NCBI GenBank assembly: GCA_018806985.1 | Contig: JADANN010000107.1 | Location: 477,533 to 541,532, forward strand | Length of the DNA: 64,000 nt | Source of the DNA: Angiostrongylus vasorum | Lineage: Eukaryota; Nematoda; Chromadorea; Rhabditida; Metastrongylidae | Reading direction: 5' to 3' | Shown here: positions 1 to 11,235 of the stretch, one piece after another | Layout: every line of letters begins with the position of its first letter | Numbering within the stretch: the stretch's first letter is position 1 | Translations under genes and position numbers: made by a program | The notes under the pieces: generated by a model | Told to the model about the DNA's origin: nothing | Seen by the model: only the letters and a program-made list of their open reading frames with translations | Databases searched by the model: none

Positions 1-789
1 GCTTAAGAGCAAAATATTTGCTTCACTGACCAAAAAAAGTTAATCGACAATAATAAGAAAGGAGATTCATTATGTGTACTAAAATCGCTAGCACCAAGAC
101 AGGTAAAGATGAGTGGGAAGGCTCCTGTGGGAACAAAAAGAAGAAACCGACCTCGGAAGCATAGAGTGGCGGTAACCTGAAAAACAGGACACCTTACACA
201 TCCGAATTTTCTAGAATATTGCTAAAAATGATCAAGCAATGATGAAAGTGATATCTTTCTCAGAAACTCAGGAAATTCTGAAAACATGAATGCTGCCAAT
301 TTTTGAACTTTATGATTTATCTTTTCATTTCACACCGGTTCCAGAAGTAGACTTGCCTTTCAACAAGCATATCTCACTTCCTACTTTATCAGTTGAAATA
401 AAAACGGTTGGATTTTTTGAAGATTTGTAGTAAACTTAAAGTGCGAGAAGAACCTTACAGAAGTTCATTTCTCTGTAGAGCAATAGACCAAATCTTTTCT
501 AAAACTACGCCAAGTCATTAGCTTCGTAATTCCTCCAGTTTCCGAAATTTACCTGTAGTCACTAAAGGGCCGACATCGTTCCGTACGTAGGGACGTACAA
601 AAAGTCAGTTGTTGGGAAGTAGCTCACTGTTTTTCCATCTCCATTCATTACGGCAGGTCGTGGGCTTCGCGTGGTACTGTCTGACACACCGATATACCGA
701 GATAGGATCAACATGGGTTGTAAAACACTTCCATACGCTAACAACAATGGATTTGACAAGAGATGGATAAAAACAAAGTCTCTTCTAAA

Positions 790-3260
790 ATGACGTGAAG
801 TTCTCAGCCCCAGGAGTTCTCGAGAGCACCGGTTTCACCTGTCGTCACTTTGGGCCGCCTACTAAATCGAGTGCGCGCCGATATATCTTTCATTGTTCCT
901 TGTCTCGTGCAAGAGTAGCTGAGCAGGTTCTGCTTCTATGGACTCGTCCAGAGTCCTTCCTTTCTTCTAAGGTCTTCGCGAAGAATTCCGACCGTAGTGT
1001 GGATAATCTTCCTGCACTACGTTCGACATCTCGACGAATTCAGTCACAAATGGCTCTTGTCTATCGGTTGTCGCTCATACGCATTGCCTCTTCGGCCCGC
1101 TTTATTTTAGACTATTTGGCATATAGAACGGCATCTTTAATTCTTGATCTCTGGCTTAGGTGGAGACTTCGGTTCACTTTCCTCGCTTGTGTCACACGGG
1201 ATACTCCCGCCATCGTCCATTCGGCTGCACGTTGCATAAGGCTTGGTAATTTGCCATCCTGCTTAGGTAGACACCAGGTTTCTGATGCATACGTTAAGGC
1301 GAAATTAAGGAGGAATCGTGGAATCGAAAAAGATGGGCACGGGCTCAGGAGTTCTTTGCTCTTCTCACTATATTCTCGATGCTCTCGAAAGCTCCCCAAG
1401 CCGCTCGTTTCCTTCTGCTCAAGTCTGGAGCTAAGTCGCTCATCATGTTGATTTCCGACCTAGATAGACGAAGCTGGAGCAGTCGAGGATATTCTTTCTT
1501 TCGACTATTAATGAGACATACGTAACCAAGCCGTTCCACATGAAATTTGTTCTTGTGGGATTTATTCGAAGACCAATCTTTCCGTAGGTTTCAGCAAAGT
1601 CGGAAAGCACTCGTTTCGCCTGGCAAATGCTTGGTATTATAAGAAACATGTCGTCAGCAAAGCGACAGTGGTGTAATTGCCGACCATCGATTTCGACACC
1701 TATGTTGACCGATTCCAATGTTCGCGTGACGTTCTGGCGAGTGGAGGTAAATAATTTTGGCGAAATGCTTTCGCCTTGTCTAACCTCGCTTTTGTCATCG
1801 ATGTTAATATCGTTATAGAATGGTGATATTTTGGTTGTGAAGTTTTTATGTAGTTCACGAAGAATTTCTATACACAGTAGGGACGCCACAGCTGTCCTAT
1901 TCGTTCATTATTGCTTTGATCTCGAGTGAGTCAAAAGCTTCGCTTATATCTATGAAGTTGAGACAGAACAGCCATTTGCACTCCGGGGACACTTCCATAA
2001 GGCTTGTTATCGTATGGATATTGTCCTTTGTAGCGAATCCTTTTTCGAAACCATGCTTTCTCACATGCCTGCACTTCGTCTACTGTTCTGTCAATGCAGG
2101 TTTAAGACGAAATGAGAGAAGTGTTTATAGAGGGCAGGCAGCAATTAGTTTAGGGGATAGTTGCCGTTATCGTGGAGTTCACCTCTCTTGAACATTAGCA
2201 CGGTCTTACTGGTCTTCCATTGAGTAGTGACCTTGCATTCTGACAGGTAACATGTAGAGCCGAGCCATTGTGTTGATGAGGACTGGCGGGATGTTCTTCG
2301 TATGTGTTCATATCCTCTCTTGTGCAGGCCAGGTGTTGTCCACTTCTTAATCAACAAAACAGCACACCGGGTTTAAGTAGGGAGAACCAGTGGTGCCAAA
2401 TATCCGTGCTCCTTCGTCTTCTATGGGGAGTGGAGGACGTGGCTATTGTAGACATCTGAGAAGTAATCGTAAATCGTCTTCTTCATTGTCTTTCTGGATG
2501 CTGTAACTATTCAATCTGGGCGTCGGAGTACATTCATCTTGGATTCTAGTTGGCGAGGTTACGCTGGGATTTCCGAATTATTTTTCCTCTTTGAAGGCGA
2601 GATCAATTAGGCAAGATCTTCAATTTATTATAATGTGGTCTATTTCGTTATGCTATTCTTCATTAAGAGACTCCCACGTCCAACATTGAGAAGTGGGGGG
2701 TTCTGGAATTGAGAGTTACCACAAATATTCTTGGTCATCGTGATGAACTCAAACAACCGCCCACCCTGCTCGTTCCACTCTAATCCATAGCTTCCAACTG
2801 GATGTTGTTCATCTTAGCGTAAAACCTTCAATGATAACCTTGGAAAAAGTATGGCCTTCTCTGTAGAACTTCTCCAAGTCCATATAGAACGCTTCGATTT
2901 CTTCTCTGTCATTGTTTGATGTCGGCGCCTAAACACAACGAAGATTGTCAAAGCTGGTATTGATCCACATCCTTTTAATCGTAAACGTCCGATTCGGGTT
3001 GTAAGCTTTTTCGAATGAGTCGATGTTCATGGGAAATTTGTGTTGACGAGAACCCCGACGCCGCCGATTCCACTATGGTCGCGTTTTCCGAGGAACACCT
3101 CTTCTCCGTCTCATAGGAGTTTAATGGACGGCGCCTTCACTTTTTACCTAAACTTATGATGTCGTACTTTTGTCCTTCGTGCCTGTTTGAACAGCTCCTT
3201 TATCGATGACTCATATGTAAGTGTGCGTGCATTGTAGGCACAGATTGTCACCTTGGCTCT
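790..3260 (-). pseudogene. RTE-clade non-LTR retrotransposon, broken near-full-length copy
   Basis: Read on the minus strand this is one decayed RTE polyprotein. It starts with an APE-type endonuclease near 3,250-2,900 (TICAYNARTLTYESSIKELF, then GGVGVLVNTN and EEIEAFYMDLEKFYRE). The reverse transcriptase follows: SECKVTTQWKTSKTVLMFKRG near 2,250-2,150, and the catalytic FADD box in the frame 1,889-1,443. The C-terminal block has RRKRAAWGAFESIENIVRR near 1,430-1,370 and LTYASETW near 1,290, ending with SATLARDKEQ near 900. The order matches intact family members, but the reading changes frame many times and contains stops, so it cannot encode a working enzyme. The protein would nick DNA and copy element RNA by target-primed reverse transcription. 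The 218-codon plus-strand frame at 795-1,451 is its antisense. Family call confident; exact ends are not. Confidence 0.9.
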
Positions 3261-4740
3261 TTACGATTTAGGCAGCCTCGAATGACCCTGAGATTCTAGA
3301 AGCCTCTACGTACTCGTCCTATCCCGCGGCACCGTTTATCGGGCTTTTTCGGAGTTAGGGAAATGAGGCCCATTTGTTTTACTGATGTCTAACGTTTGAT
3401 ATCCATGCATAGCTTGCTCTACTGTGGTGCTGGGGGCTGGCTATATTAACAGGTAGGTTGACGGTTTCCTTTAGAGTAGGTGGGGAGACCGCCTCCCATA
3501 TAATTGTTCCTTGATTGCAGCCTTTTAGCTGAATCAACTCGTGAGAATACAATCTGAATAAACGAGAACACATCCACGCCCGCACACATGAGTTCATCCT
3601 CGTCAAAATCGAAGGTATGTGTCTAATAGGCGGAACGAATTCAGGGTGTTCATCCTCTGAATGTACCTGCTTTTCACCGAAAAAATGAAGCCCCTTTTGT
3701 CCTCGATTAACCCTCTATCCGCCACCTAGGTGCGCGCCACGTTTCTGCACGACTAGTCAGCAGCAAATCCCTCTATAAGGGAGTTCTGCGATGATTTAGT
3801 CTTCCAGATGCGGAAAATTTGCTTGGTGTGGAAAATAACAACATTCCCGCGTTGGAATTGCGGACCAGTTTTACCGTTTTTGAGCCACTGTTAAACCAGC
3901 GATGGTCGCGTTTGTGTCAACCAGTGGCGATAAACGAATAACGAATTGTTTGTGTTTGTTGAAATCAATCTATTCCAAACGCGATAGCTTTCTAGAAATC
4001 TACATTTTTTGTGGTCAAAAGTAAAGTATCGACTGTCGTGACTAGTTGACTAATATTTTCTAAAAGACATTTGTTTGGTTCTAAAGTGGAGAAGGAAATT
4101 TTTTTGTTGGCGAGTTGTTTCATAACTGCCTTATTTGTGAAAAAAATTCTATTTGTTCAACAAAGATGTGCATAGATTAGTGCTTTTCGTTAAATGAAAC
4201 GAGTTTAACCTTCACAATAGTTTCAATGCTATTTTCTAAGACGTCCATTGAGAATTAACTTTATGCCAGTGAACCCTAGAATCAGTTATTTATAGTAGTG
4301 AGTGTACTCAGAATATTTTGTTGGTTGCTTTCCTTTACTCGCTTTTTTCGTAAAAGCCGTAATGTCGTCATTAATTGCCAAATATAGTCAGGGTACTGTG
4401 TGCTATTGTGATTATAGAAGTTATATCCACGCGCATCTACTTTAACAGAAGACTTCTAGAAATATGCTCATCTCGTCTAAGGTTTTATTGTTGAGCTCTT
4501 CACATAACGAACGAGCTAGTCATTAACGATCTTTGCCCAAAGGTTATTGTAGTACAGCTTAATGTGTCAGGTGCAATAGATTTTCAACATGGAGAATGAG
4601 TGTCATTGATCTCGTTATGGAATAAAATTTCGGGTATCCTGTTCCAGTTGTGTGGTAAAAGATATTCGTGGAGCTGTACTCCGATAGGTATTCGAAGTCG
4701 TTGACCACATTTTAGTCCTTCTTGGATAATAACCTGGTTT
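3261..4740. other. No recognised gene
   Basis: AT-rich sequence upstream of the RTE copy. A 75-codon minus-strand frame at 3,379-3,606 follows the RTE in orientation and could be its 5' untranslated or leader part, but it has no motif I know. A stretch near 4,030-4,080 is weakly similar to 12,245-12,290, suggesting an old shared repeat. Confidence 0.4.
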
Positions 4741-4900
4741 CGGCATTGTAGGTTAAGCTAGGAGGAATTCTAGAGTCGCAAAAACGTTCACTGAGCCAAT
4801 TGTTCTTTGTGCTTTTCACTAAATTCTCCATGCTCTTGCAAACTTTCGGAGCCCTCAAACCTAAAGCCAAGACTTCTTGCATTCATTTGTTGCTTACAAT
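4741..4900 (-). mobile_element. RTE fragment (C-terminal region)
   Basis: Minus-strand translation reads GAPKVCKSMENLVKSTKNNW followed by PPSLTYNAET, matching the WGAFKSIEDVVKKTKNT...LTYASET part of the RTE protein seen elsewhere in this window. Short, strongly diverged and without an open frame. Confidence 0.65.
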
Positions 4901-5979
4901 CATCATGCATGGAGGTAATAGTATTTGCGTGTGAATTCAACTATTCAACTGCAGTTTGAGGATCGGAACTTGATTCCGGGTATGAGAATGGGGTTACATA
5001 TCTGTGTAAAAGCACATCAGCTTATTCTCTTGTTGGTGTTCCTCAGGGTCGTTTTGTTCCCTTAAGATCCAATACATTATTGTTTTTCCTCCACCTCTCG
5101 TTTACCTTCATTATATGACCGCCCCATCGATGTCAGTATGGCAATGCGTAAACATACTGTGACTTTATGTGTGAAGCAGGGAAAAAAAAACAATTACATT
5201 GATATGAACGAGATAGGATATTCATCTCAGCTCATTATTGTTCCCCATTTCCACTGCTTTTGTTTGGCCTTCAAGTTTATCTCACACAGAAGAATTAGGC
5301 AGAACGAATCTACGAGCTGGTGTTAGAGAGTGGCGATGAGTCCTAAGTCACAAAGACAATAATGAAGGCGAGAAGAGGAATACGACAAGGAGAAGTCGAG
5401 TGGGCAAGAATTAGAAGGTGTAACGTAGGCTGTATATTCGATGAGGCGAGCGAACTCGGTGACTAAGATTGATGGAGACCTTCTCCGAAACTCTTTCCTT
5501 CTTGTTATTTTTATAACATCTCCTTCACTTACTTATTGCAATTGCTTATCCATGAAACGAACAAGTACGGAGGTGAGGAAAATGCCTCGTGGGAAACCAC
5601 TAGTATAGAAGAGTTGAAGAAGTTACTCGCTTTGTGTCTTCAGGTGTAGATGGTCGAGCTCATCCAATTGAGAGATTACTGGAGGGCGCGACCTCCCTTA
5701 GGAAGCTATCCCATGGTATCTAAAGTGATGTGAGGGAATGCTTGGAGACGTTACTGTCTAATCTCCACTTAGCAGCCAATAAAGAACAGACAGGCAACGC
5801 TAGACCAGAAGAACGAGACAGATTATACAAGATCAGCCCACTTGTTGAGCTGTCGAATCAGAGCAGCTGCATGATATACCATCCTCGGAAGATCGTCTGT
5901 ATTGACGAATCAGTCGTACCATTCTGAGAAAAAAGTAAGATTTCGCTATTATGAATGCGTCGTTTTCTTGCTCAGCAAT
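4901..5979. other. No recognised gene
   Basis: Several short open frames (for example 5,138-5,326 and 5,730-5,927, plus strand) show no motif, no convincing splice sites and no match to the repeat families seen elsewhere in the window. Confidence 0.35.
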
Positions 5980-6436
5980 CGCTAGGTTGTTATACAGCAT
6001 ACATTTACTTCCATAGAAAAACACAATACAATACAACTGTAGATGACGTTTCGACAGTATCGTCTTCTTCGGAGCCTAAAAGGGTATATTGATATACAAT
6101 TTACTAGGCCAAACGCTTTAATAACACTTACAAAAAAACGAAAATCTCTATGGCAATTACATGATTAACAGCTCCTCGAAAAAACTCGCCGCCTTTTACG
6201 TGACTTCCTATGACGAAGATTATAACGGCTGATTATGGTCTCACATGGTTGATGACTGCACCACACCACATCAGAAATTGATGCGAACATACGAGACCAG
6301 GTCGCGTGTGACCTCTGGGCAATCCTCCGCACTATTCATTGTAGGGGTTTTTGGCATTCATCCAAAAAGCCTGAAGGAATTTTCGCGCTGGTGTTTTAGT
6401 CACCTATGCAAGGATATTGACTTTTACTTCAAAATC
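5980..6436 (-). pseudogene. Penelope-like element, 3' portion
   Basis: Continuation of the PLE that starts near 8,650. After the RTE insertion at 6,437-6,732 the minus-strand reading resumes with DFEVKVNILA, then KFLQAFWMNAKNP, the block that follows the GIY-YIG endonuclease in this family and is also seen at 9,980-10,370 and 22,530-23,560. Further on it reads GSEEDDTVETSSTVVLYC near 6,075-6,020, the characteristic 3' end of these elements, which overlaps a hammerhead-like RNA core. Stops are present. Confidence 0.75.
6048..6074 (-). ncRNA. Hammerhead-like core at PLE 3' end (degenerate)
   Basis: The minus strand reads CCGAAGA, a short helix GAC...GUC, then GAAAC. This is the CUGANGA-helix II-GAAA layout with one change in the first box. 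PLEs are known to carry hammerhead motifs. Flanking helices I and III were not resolved, so this is probably inactive or only a remnant. Confidence 0.35.
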
Positions 6437-6732
6437 TGGTAATGAGAACAACGAACGACACGTGGACGAAAAGAACAGCAGAGTGGACTCCAAGAGAATG
6501 CAAACGTTCCTCAGGACGACCACCTACACGTTGGGCGGACGTGTTCGTAAACAAAGTTAATCAGATGTACCCCTAGCTGCAGTTGTTTTACAGATCACGG
6601 TACGGTACTCGCAAGCGCTACCATGCTCGAACAAGACCACCACCATGGTCTACGATTGCGAGAGAAATGAACGAATGGCATATGTGCTGGGGTCCGCACA
6701 GCTCGTGAAGACGGACCGTCCGAGTATCCATG
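6437..6732 (+). mobile_element. 5'-truncated RTE 3' end inserted in the PLE
   Basis: The plus strand translates as MRTTNDTWTKRTAEWTPREC, then SGRPPTRWADVFVNKVNQ, and IARERNEWHMCWGPHSS: the extreme C-terminus of the RTE protein and its short tail. It is flanked by TACTTCAAAATC (6,425-6,436) and TACTTCGAAATC (6,733-6,744), a 12-bp direct repeat with one mismatch. Both copies encode the PLE residues DFEV on the minus strand, so the target gene confirms the insertion point. A dead-on-arrival retrotransposition product. Confidence 0.85.
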
Positions 6733-7605
6733 TACTTCGAAATCGTCTCTGCTATGCTTTTGTATCCTGTGCGTGCCTAGTGGGGTACTTTGTCTTAGTT
6801 TTGGTTTGCCATATAGGTATTCTTTTATGCGGTACACAAATGTCTGCCCGTTTCGCCAATATATTCATCTCCACAATTATTACAAGAGATCAGGTATATC
6901 GTACCTGAACTCATGCAATCACCGTCCCTGCCGTAAGGGCAAATTACGCATTTTGTTGTTTCACATAGACGGTCATATAAGCGGTTACGAACTAACTGAC
7001 GACGTAGAGGAGCCGGTGGTATTTCAACTATCGCTACCGGTTCCTCTAGACCTGGCCTTCTTAAGCATCGTTTAATAGCTACGCTTACTTCATCGCTAAT
7101 AAAGGGCAACATAAACGGGACTTTCTTTTGGCCAAGTATTTCGCTTGGGCGCGTCGCTCTCCTTCTAAGCATATCTCATTGGGTTACTATTTCGTAGCCA
7201 TTAGAGATGGCTATTTGCCGAGCCAAGTCGCGCGATTCTTCCTTTAGTTCCCTGGTTGTGCACACAGAGGTGGCTGTTCGAAACATGTTTCTCTCAAGCG
7301 CTCTCTTTGTGTGTGAAGGGTGGGAAGAAAGGAAATGAATGAGGATGTTCTTGTTACTTGGCCCTCGGTACCACTCTGTCATGTAACCGCTACTTGATAG
7401 GTTTATTTGAACGTCCAAAAACGGAAGCCAGTTTTTCTCGGTTTCTCCCGGATGAACTCAATGTACTCAGACTGCTCGCTCAATAATTCAAAGTACTTGT
7501 CGATCTCCTCCTGCGTAGAGAAGACAATGAAACAATCATCCACATATCTGCAGTAGAGTAGTGGCCAGAGATCGAGAACAGGGGGCTTTTATCTTAGACG
7601 CAAAC
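6733..7605 (-). pseudogene. Penelope-like element: end of reverse transcriptase plus GIY-YIG endonuclease
   Basis: The minus strand begins with a reverse-transcriptase catalytic box YCRYVDDCFIVFSTQEEIDK near 7,560-7,500. It continues through LPFLDVQINLSSSGYMTEWY and the 80-codon frame ending at 7,176, then the 115-codon frame 7,172-6,825. That frame carries a CVICPYG cysteine motif and YLISCNNCGDEYIGETGRHL, the core of a GIY-YIG endonuclease. RT followed by GIY-YIG is diagnostic of PLEs. At least two frameshifts separate the pieces. The part upstream lies beyond the foldback element, at 8,122-8,650. Confidence 0.9.
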
Positions 7606-7615
7606 ACTATGGCGA
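7606..7615. repeat. Left target-site duplication of the foldback element
   Basis: ACTATGGCGA here and again at 8,122-8,131. In the PLE frame both copies encode the same residues (minus strand ...FAIV), so the duplication was made from the target. Length is at most 10 bp; 9 bp is also possible. Confidence 0.75.
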
Positions 7616-8121
7616 GATATAACTTCAACGAAGCTGAGATATTTGCAAAACTCTGGACCGCAGGTGCCTATGGTGGGGAACGAACGCGCTATTGTCTTTT
7701 CCGGGGAGTAACGCGTTCACCACCGCACCATGCGGGTCCCTTCGTTTCGCCTGTCTCTCAGCTAGTTCTATCGATCTTTTTGCCATCAGCAATCACCCGT
7801 CAGCAGGATTGATCTGGGGGAGCCCAAATAGGCATTGAACCCAGTTAAGCTGAGGCTGTAGTTATAGTCACAATTTTAACCTTTTTGCCTACTGGCTACT
7901 CTTTTTGCTGCTGAGAACTAGCTGAGAGACAGGCGAAACGAAGGACCCGCATGGTGTGGTGGTGAACGCATTACTCCCCGGAAGGGACAATAGCGCGTTC
8001 GTTCCCCACCATAGGCACCTGCGGTCCAGAGTTTTGCAAATATCTCAACTTCGTTGAGGATCATATTTCGCAATATACCCTGCCATCAAAAAGAGTAGGC
8101 AGTATGCGAAAAAAGGTTAAA
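7616..8121. mobile_element. Foldback element related to the 319-bp satellite unit
   Basis: The left arm (about 7,616-7,860) is the reverse complement of the satellite unit; the right arm (about 7,920-8,110) is the same unit in plus orientation. Landmarks: CTGGACCGCAGGTGCC in the left arm against GGCACCTGCGGTCCAG in the right, and AACTAGCTGAGAGACAGG in both. The right end adds a tail with the GGCAGT motif that also ends satellite units. No protein is encoded. It sits exactly inside the PLE between FAPTFAIV and VFASKI with a flanking duplication of up to 10 bp. Confidence 0.85.
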
Positions 8122-8650
8122 ACTATGGCGAAAGTTGGTGCGAACTGCTGTCCCATTGCCAGCCCTCTCATTTGCGTGTAATAATTCCGAGACCATCTGA
8201 AAATCGAGCAGTTTAGGCATCTTTTAGGAGAACCATAAGCTGCTGAATAAACAAGCCATGCATATGTATTCCTCCTTCATGTTCAACAAGAAGTTCGTGG
8301 ATAGCTTGCATTGCAGAGCATTCGATACGTTGGTGTAGAGGGTGGGAAACGTCGAATGGCTCCATTACGTACGCGTTGTTAGGAGACGCGTTGCGTAGAC
8401 GTTCTAGGAAGATTTGGGTGTTTGTGAGGTGTGCTGGACTATGGTTAAGCAGGTTTACTTAAAAGATGGAATTCCACTCTTGGGGCAAGCCTTATAGTTC
8501 TGTTAAGATGATAAACTATTTAGAAGAATTCTTCAGGGGTGACGCGATATTCAATGACTATACTTTCATTAACAGGACTCAAAATAGTTTGTCTTTCGAA
8601 GAAGTTGTTAATTCTCTCATTAGCTTCCAATTTTGCATCTATTTCGGAAT
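8122..8650 (-). pseudogene. Penelope-like element, upstream reverse-transcriptase part
   Basis: On the minus strand this reads KLEANERINNFFERQTILSP, VTPEEFF, then further on NERAGNG and FAPTFAI, joining directly to VFASKI on the other side of the foldback element. It supplies the RT palm region before the YVDD box. Stops and frameshifts are present. The 118-codon plus-strand frame at 8,466-8,822 is its antisense in its first half. Confidence 0.75.
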
Positions 8651-8827
8651 CTACAATTTACATTCTATACATACATATAATACGTACAGTACACAAAGTT
8701 CAATTTTTGATCAGCAGTCTTCTGTTCCTAGATTTCCAGTTCTTGCAATTTTGTGGTTATTATATGATGTGACAGGAAACAAGATATACCTAGATTATTT
8801 TAGCTTATTATTTACTACCTAAGAGGC

Positions 8828-9090
8828 ATATGTGGCGCAGTGGTTGGAAGCGCCACTGCGACACAAACATGGTCCCCGCGCCCAGGGCCCACCGACGCTT
8901 CCATTTCTCCGTGGTCAGCAAATTGGTGCCAGACTTGTCTGCGAGGATAGCAGCACTGGCTCGATACATCGGCAGGCCACTGCGAGTCATGTAAAGGCTA
9001 GATATGCATTCAGTCACCTCCATCGATACCTAATGAAGTCGAATGCATGGCGCATCCCTCAGGAATTGATCAATGTCGAGAGCTTCATCA
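8828..9090 (+). mobile_element. SINE1 copy (tRNA-derived)
   Basis: Starts with GTGGCGCAGTGG, a near-perfect RNA polymerase III box A, and continues with the family body (GGTCAGCAAATTG..CCAGACTTG, then GAGGATAGCAGCACTGGC) and a 3' part around AATGCATGGCGCATCCCTC. Box B is degenerate here but perfect in the copy at 60,563. Other copies: 14.9, 16.1, 17.0, 52.5 (minus), 56.6, 60.5 and 63.1 kb (minus). Confidence 0.8.
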
Positions 9091-9330
9091 GTTTTTTTGC
9101 TTCAGTGAAATCAGCGATGGCCGTCATCACCTTAAAACAGCTCTCCTCAGCACATCTCAAGTGTTATAAATTGTATGGAAGCCACTAGATTCTGCAGATC
9201 TCCGTCTATGATATTCTTCTTATTCTATCCTATGAACAGCAAATTCTTGATGTGTGCAACCAATTACATATGTCTCTTACACGTTTCTACGTCAATGCTC
9301 ATGTTTTAAAAGCAGCTGAATAACCAGGGC

Positions 9331-9700
9331 CTGATTGCACGGTGGTAGTGATGCCGATCATCACGAGCATGGTGCTGGTTCGATCTCATTCCAGGTCCAC
9401 CAATCCACTCATCTCTTCGGGCTAGGGAAATTGGTACTGGACTCGTCCGGGAAAAAAGTGACTCTCTGCAATTTAAATGGGAACTTTCTAGCTTGGCTAT
9501 GTCAGGACTCCAACAGAATTGACTCGGCCAACACTACAGCATTCAAGATGAAATGAAAAATCTTCAAGCAGTAGCCGAACGAACACATTAAAGTAGGAAG
9601 ACCATTGTGGATAGTGGATGCGAGAAAACGAAGCGAATGTGAAAAGTGCTGGGACCAGCACGGAAGACGTGAAGTCGGGTCGTATAGTACAGGATAAGAA
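9331..9700 (+). mobile_element. SINE2 copy (tRNA-derived head, RTE-like tail)
   Basis: Box A-like GCACGGTGGTAG near 9,337 and box B GGTTCGATCTC at 9,377-9,387, with tRNA-like spacing. The body contains CTCGTCCGGG and a segment beginning AGAATTGACTCGGCCA. The 3' part (about 9,600-9,690) resembles the RTE 3' end at 6,640-6,720: both have GCGAGA..., a ...GTGCTGGG... block and GTGAAG.CGG. Related copies lie at 15.4, 53.2 (minus), 59.8 and 63.6 kb (minus). Confidence 0.75.
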
Positions 9701-9979
9701 ATTGAATGACTAGGATTTCGTTAACCCACTTAGTGCTCTCCAATGCATCATTTTTATTCTCAGCCGATTGTGTCGGATTGGATATTTCAAAAAGCCACGT
9801 TGTGTGCCCATATTTTTTGCAAGACTCTTATTTAAGATGTATTCAAAAAATGAAAGAGTACTGTGTAGGAATATATTGCAGATTATGGGAAAGAGCGAAG
9901 TATCTTCACAATAACGTTTGAAATACTCCAGTAAGCGAAAAATCATCACCAGATGTTGAAAGACCAGATTCGCGCGACA

Positions 9980-10370
9980 TGAAAAGGCAGGTCACTCCAC
10001 ACTCCCGTTCATTTTTGGATTTTTTGAATTCGTCCAAAAATCACTCAAGACTACTGTGTGTCGATGTTTTGGATTTCAGTGCGAGGACTGCGATTCATTT
10101 TCAAATTCTTCACCATTACTTCTTCGTGCTCTAATGCTTGCCTAATGGAGTTTTTTCGCTTGACTTCAGGTTACTCAGCTAGGTGCTGTTTTGCAAACAA
10201 TGTGGTCTACCCGTTTGCCCACATATTCACTCCTACACTCCTTGCAAGAGATCAGGTACACTTCAACCAAACTCCTTCAGTCACCGACGTTACTGCTGAG
10301 GCAGAACACGTAGTTTTGGGTTTAACACCAACAGTTACACAAGCGATTGCAAACTAGCTGGTGTCTTGGA
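9980..10370 (-). pseudogene. Penelope-like element, GIY-YIG fragment
   Basis: Minus-strand reading gives VYLISCKECRSEYVGKRV, the GIY-YIG core in altered form, then EEFEN...HRHTVVLSDFW and NSKNPKMN, the block found after the endonuclease in the other PLE copies. Interrupted by stops. The plus-strand 99-codon frame at 10,058-10,357 is its antisense. Confidence 0.75.
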
Positions 10371-10639
10371 GCGTTCGGCAGCAAAGAACGAGTTTTTTAG
10401 TTCATTAGCTGGGAATCTGATCATGGCAGAATAGTAGAAATTGATCTTTCTGCTAAAAAAATTCGGATTTGGGACATTCTTATTTAGCCTGACAAAGCAC
10501 ACTATGACAAAGTGGCGACGTTGTCGTTTAAATTATGGTTCTTAACAACGAATTGATATGAAAGGTTTTTTGCGAATTCATACAACCCTGAATTGAGCGA
10601 ACTAGGGAATCACACAGAGCTTCTCGATGTGTAAAATAC

Positions 10640-11235
10640 TTTAGTAGTGTGAATGCAATAGTACTTTATTTCGAACACTTTATTTGAAAAAGTGTTAAAA
10701 AAAATAGCCTTAGTAGAGACGATTACGACAGTTGGTCCAGACTGTCAGACGATAGCTTTCATTTCGCCGTTTGCAAATGCACGAGATTCGCTGTAACTAT
10801 TGCACTCAGACAACAAATGATTTCGTCAAAAAATATAAATTTCTGAGAAAACAAACCTCTCTAGCTCTTCATGGGTTGATGGGACATACTTCAGTGCAAC
10901 TGAACAAAAGGCTAGGAAAGCCATCAAGACGTAGACTGTCGGTAGACGAGTGCTGATCAACTGAAAATTTACGGGGTTTCTAAATCACAATGACTAAGCT
11001 TTCATACTAGTGGAAATCACAGCCGTTGTTTTATATCAACTCAAAAGTTCGCGACGAAAAGTAGGTGTTTTGTCAAACTCTGGCGAATGATAGACCCACC
11101 TTCGTGAGCTGCATGACTGGAAGTTATTGCGAAAGGAGGCCGGAGAATGAATGAAAATCTAACTCGCAACTCCTTAAGTACCCACCATGTAATAACGTTT
11201 TGTTGTTTTCTCCACTACATGCTTACGTGGCACAA
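10640..11235 (+). repeat. Dispersed repeat, inverted partner of 18,935-19,530
   Basis: About 600 bp match, in reverse complement, the segment at 18,935-19,530. Shared landmarks include GAACACTTTATTTGAA, GATAGCTTTCATTTCGCCG, AAGTAGGTGTTTTGTC and GATAGACCCACCTTCG. Divergence is moderate, with indels. No coding motif is seen in either copy. A non-autonomous DNA transposon is possible but terminal repeats were not identified. Confidence 0.75.

Noticed and set aside
795..1451. A 218-codon open frame on the plus strand, the longest in the window
   Set aside because: It is antisense to the RTE C-terminal coding, which has clear motifs on the minus strand. Its own sequence matches nothing.
8466..8822. 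A 118-codon plus-strand open frame
   Set aside because: Its first half lies over PLE coding read on the other strand; the rest is AT-rich without motifs or conserved features.
8828..8900. True tRNA gene (box A and nearby GC-rich arms)
   Set aside because: No cloverleaf can be formed; the box A sits at the start of a dispersed SINE with seven other copies in the window.
10058..10357. A 99-codon plus-strand frame
   Set aside because: Antisense to a PLE GIY-YIG fragment; its resemblance to the plus frame at 6,773 only reflects that both lie opposite the same domain.
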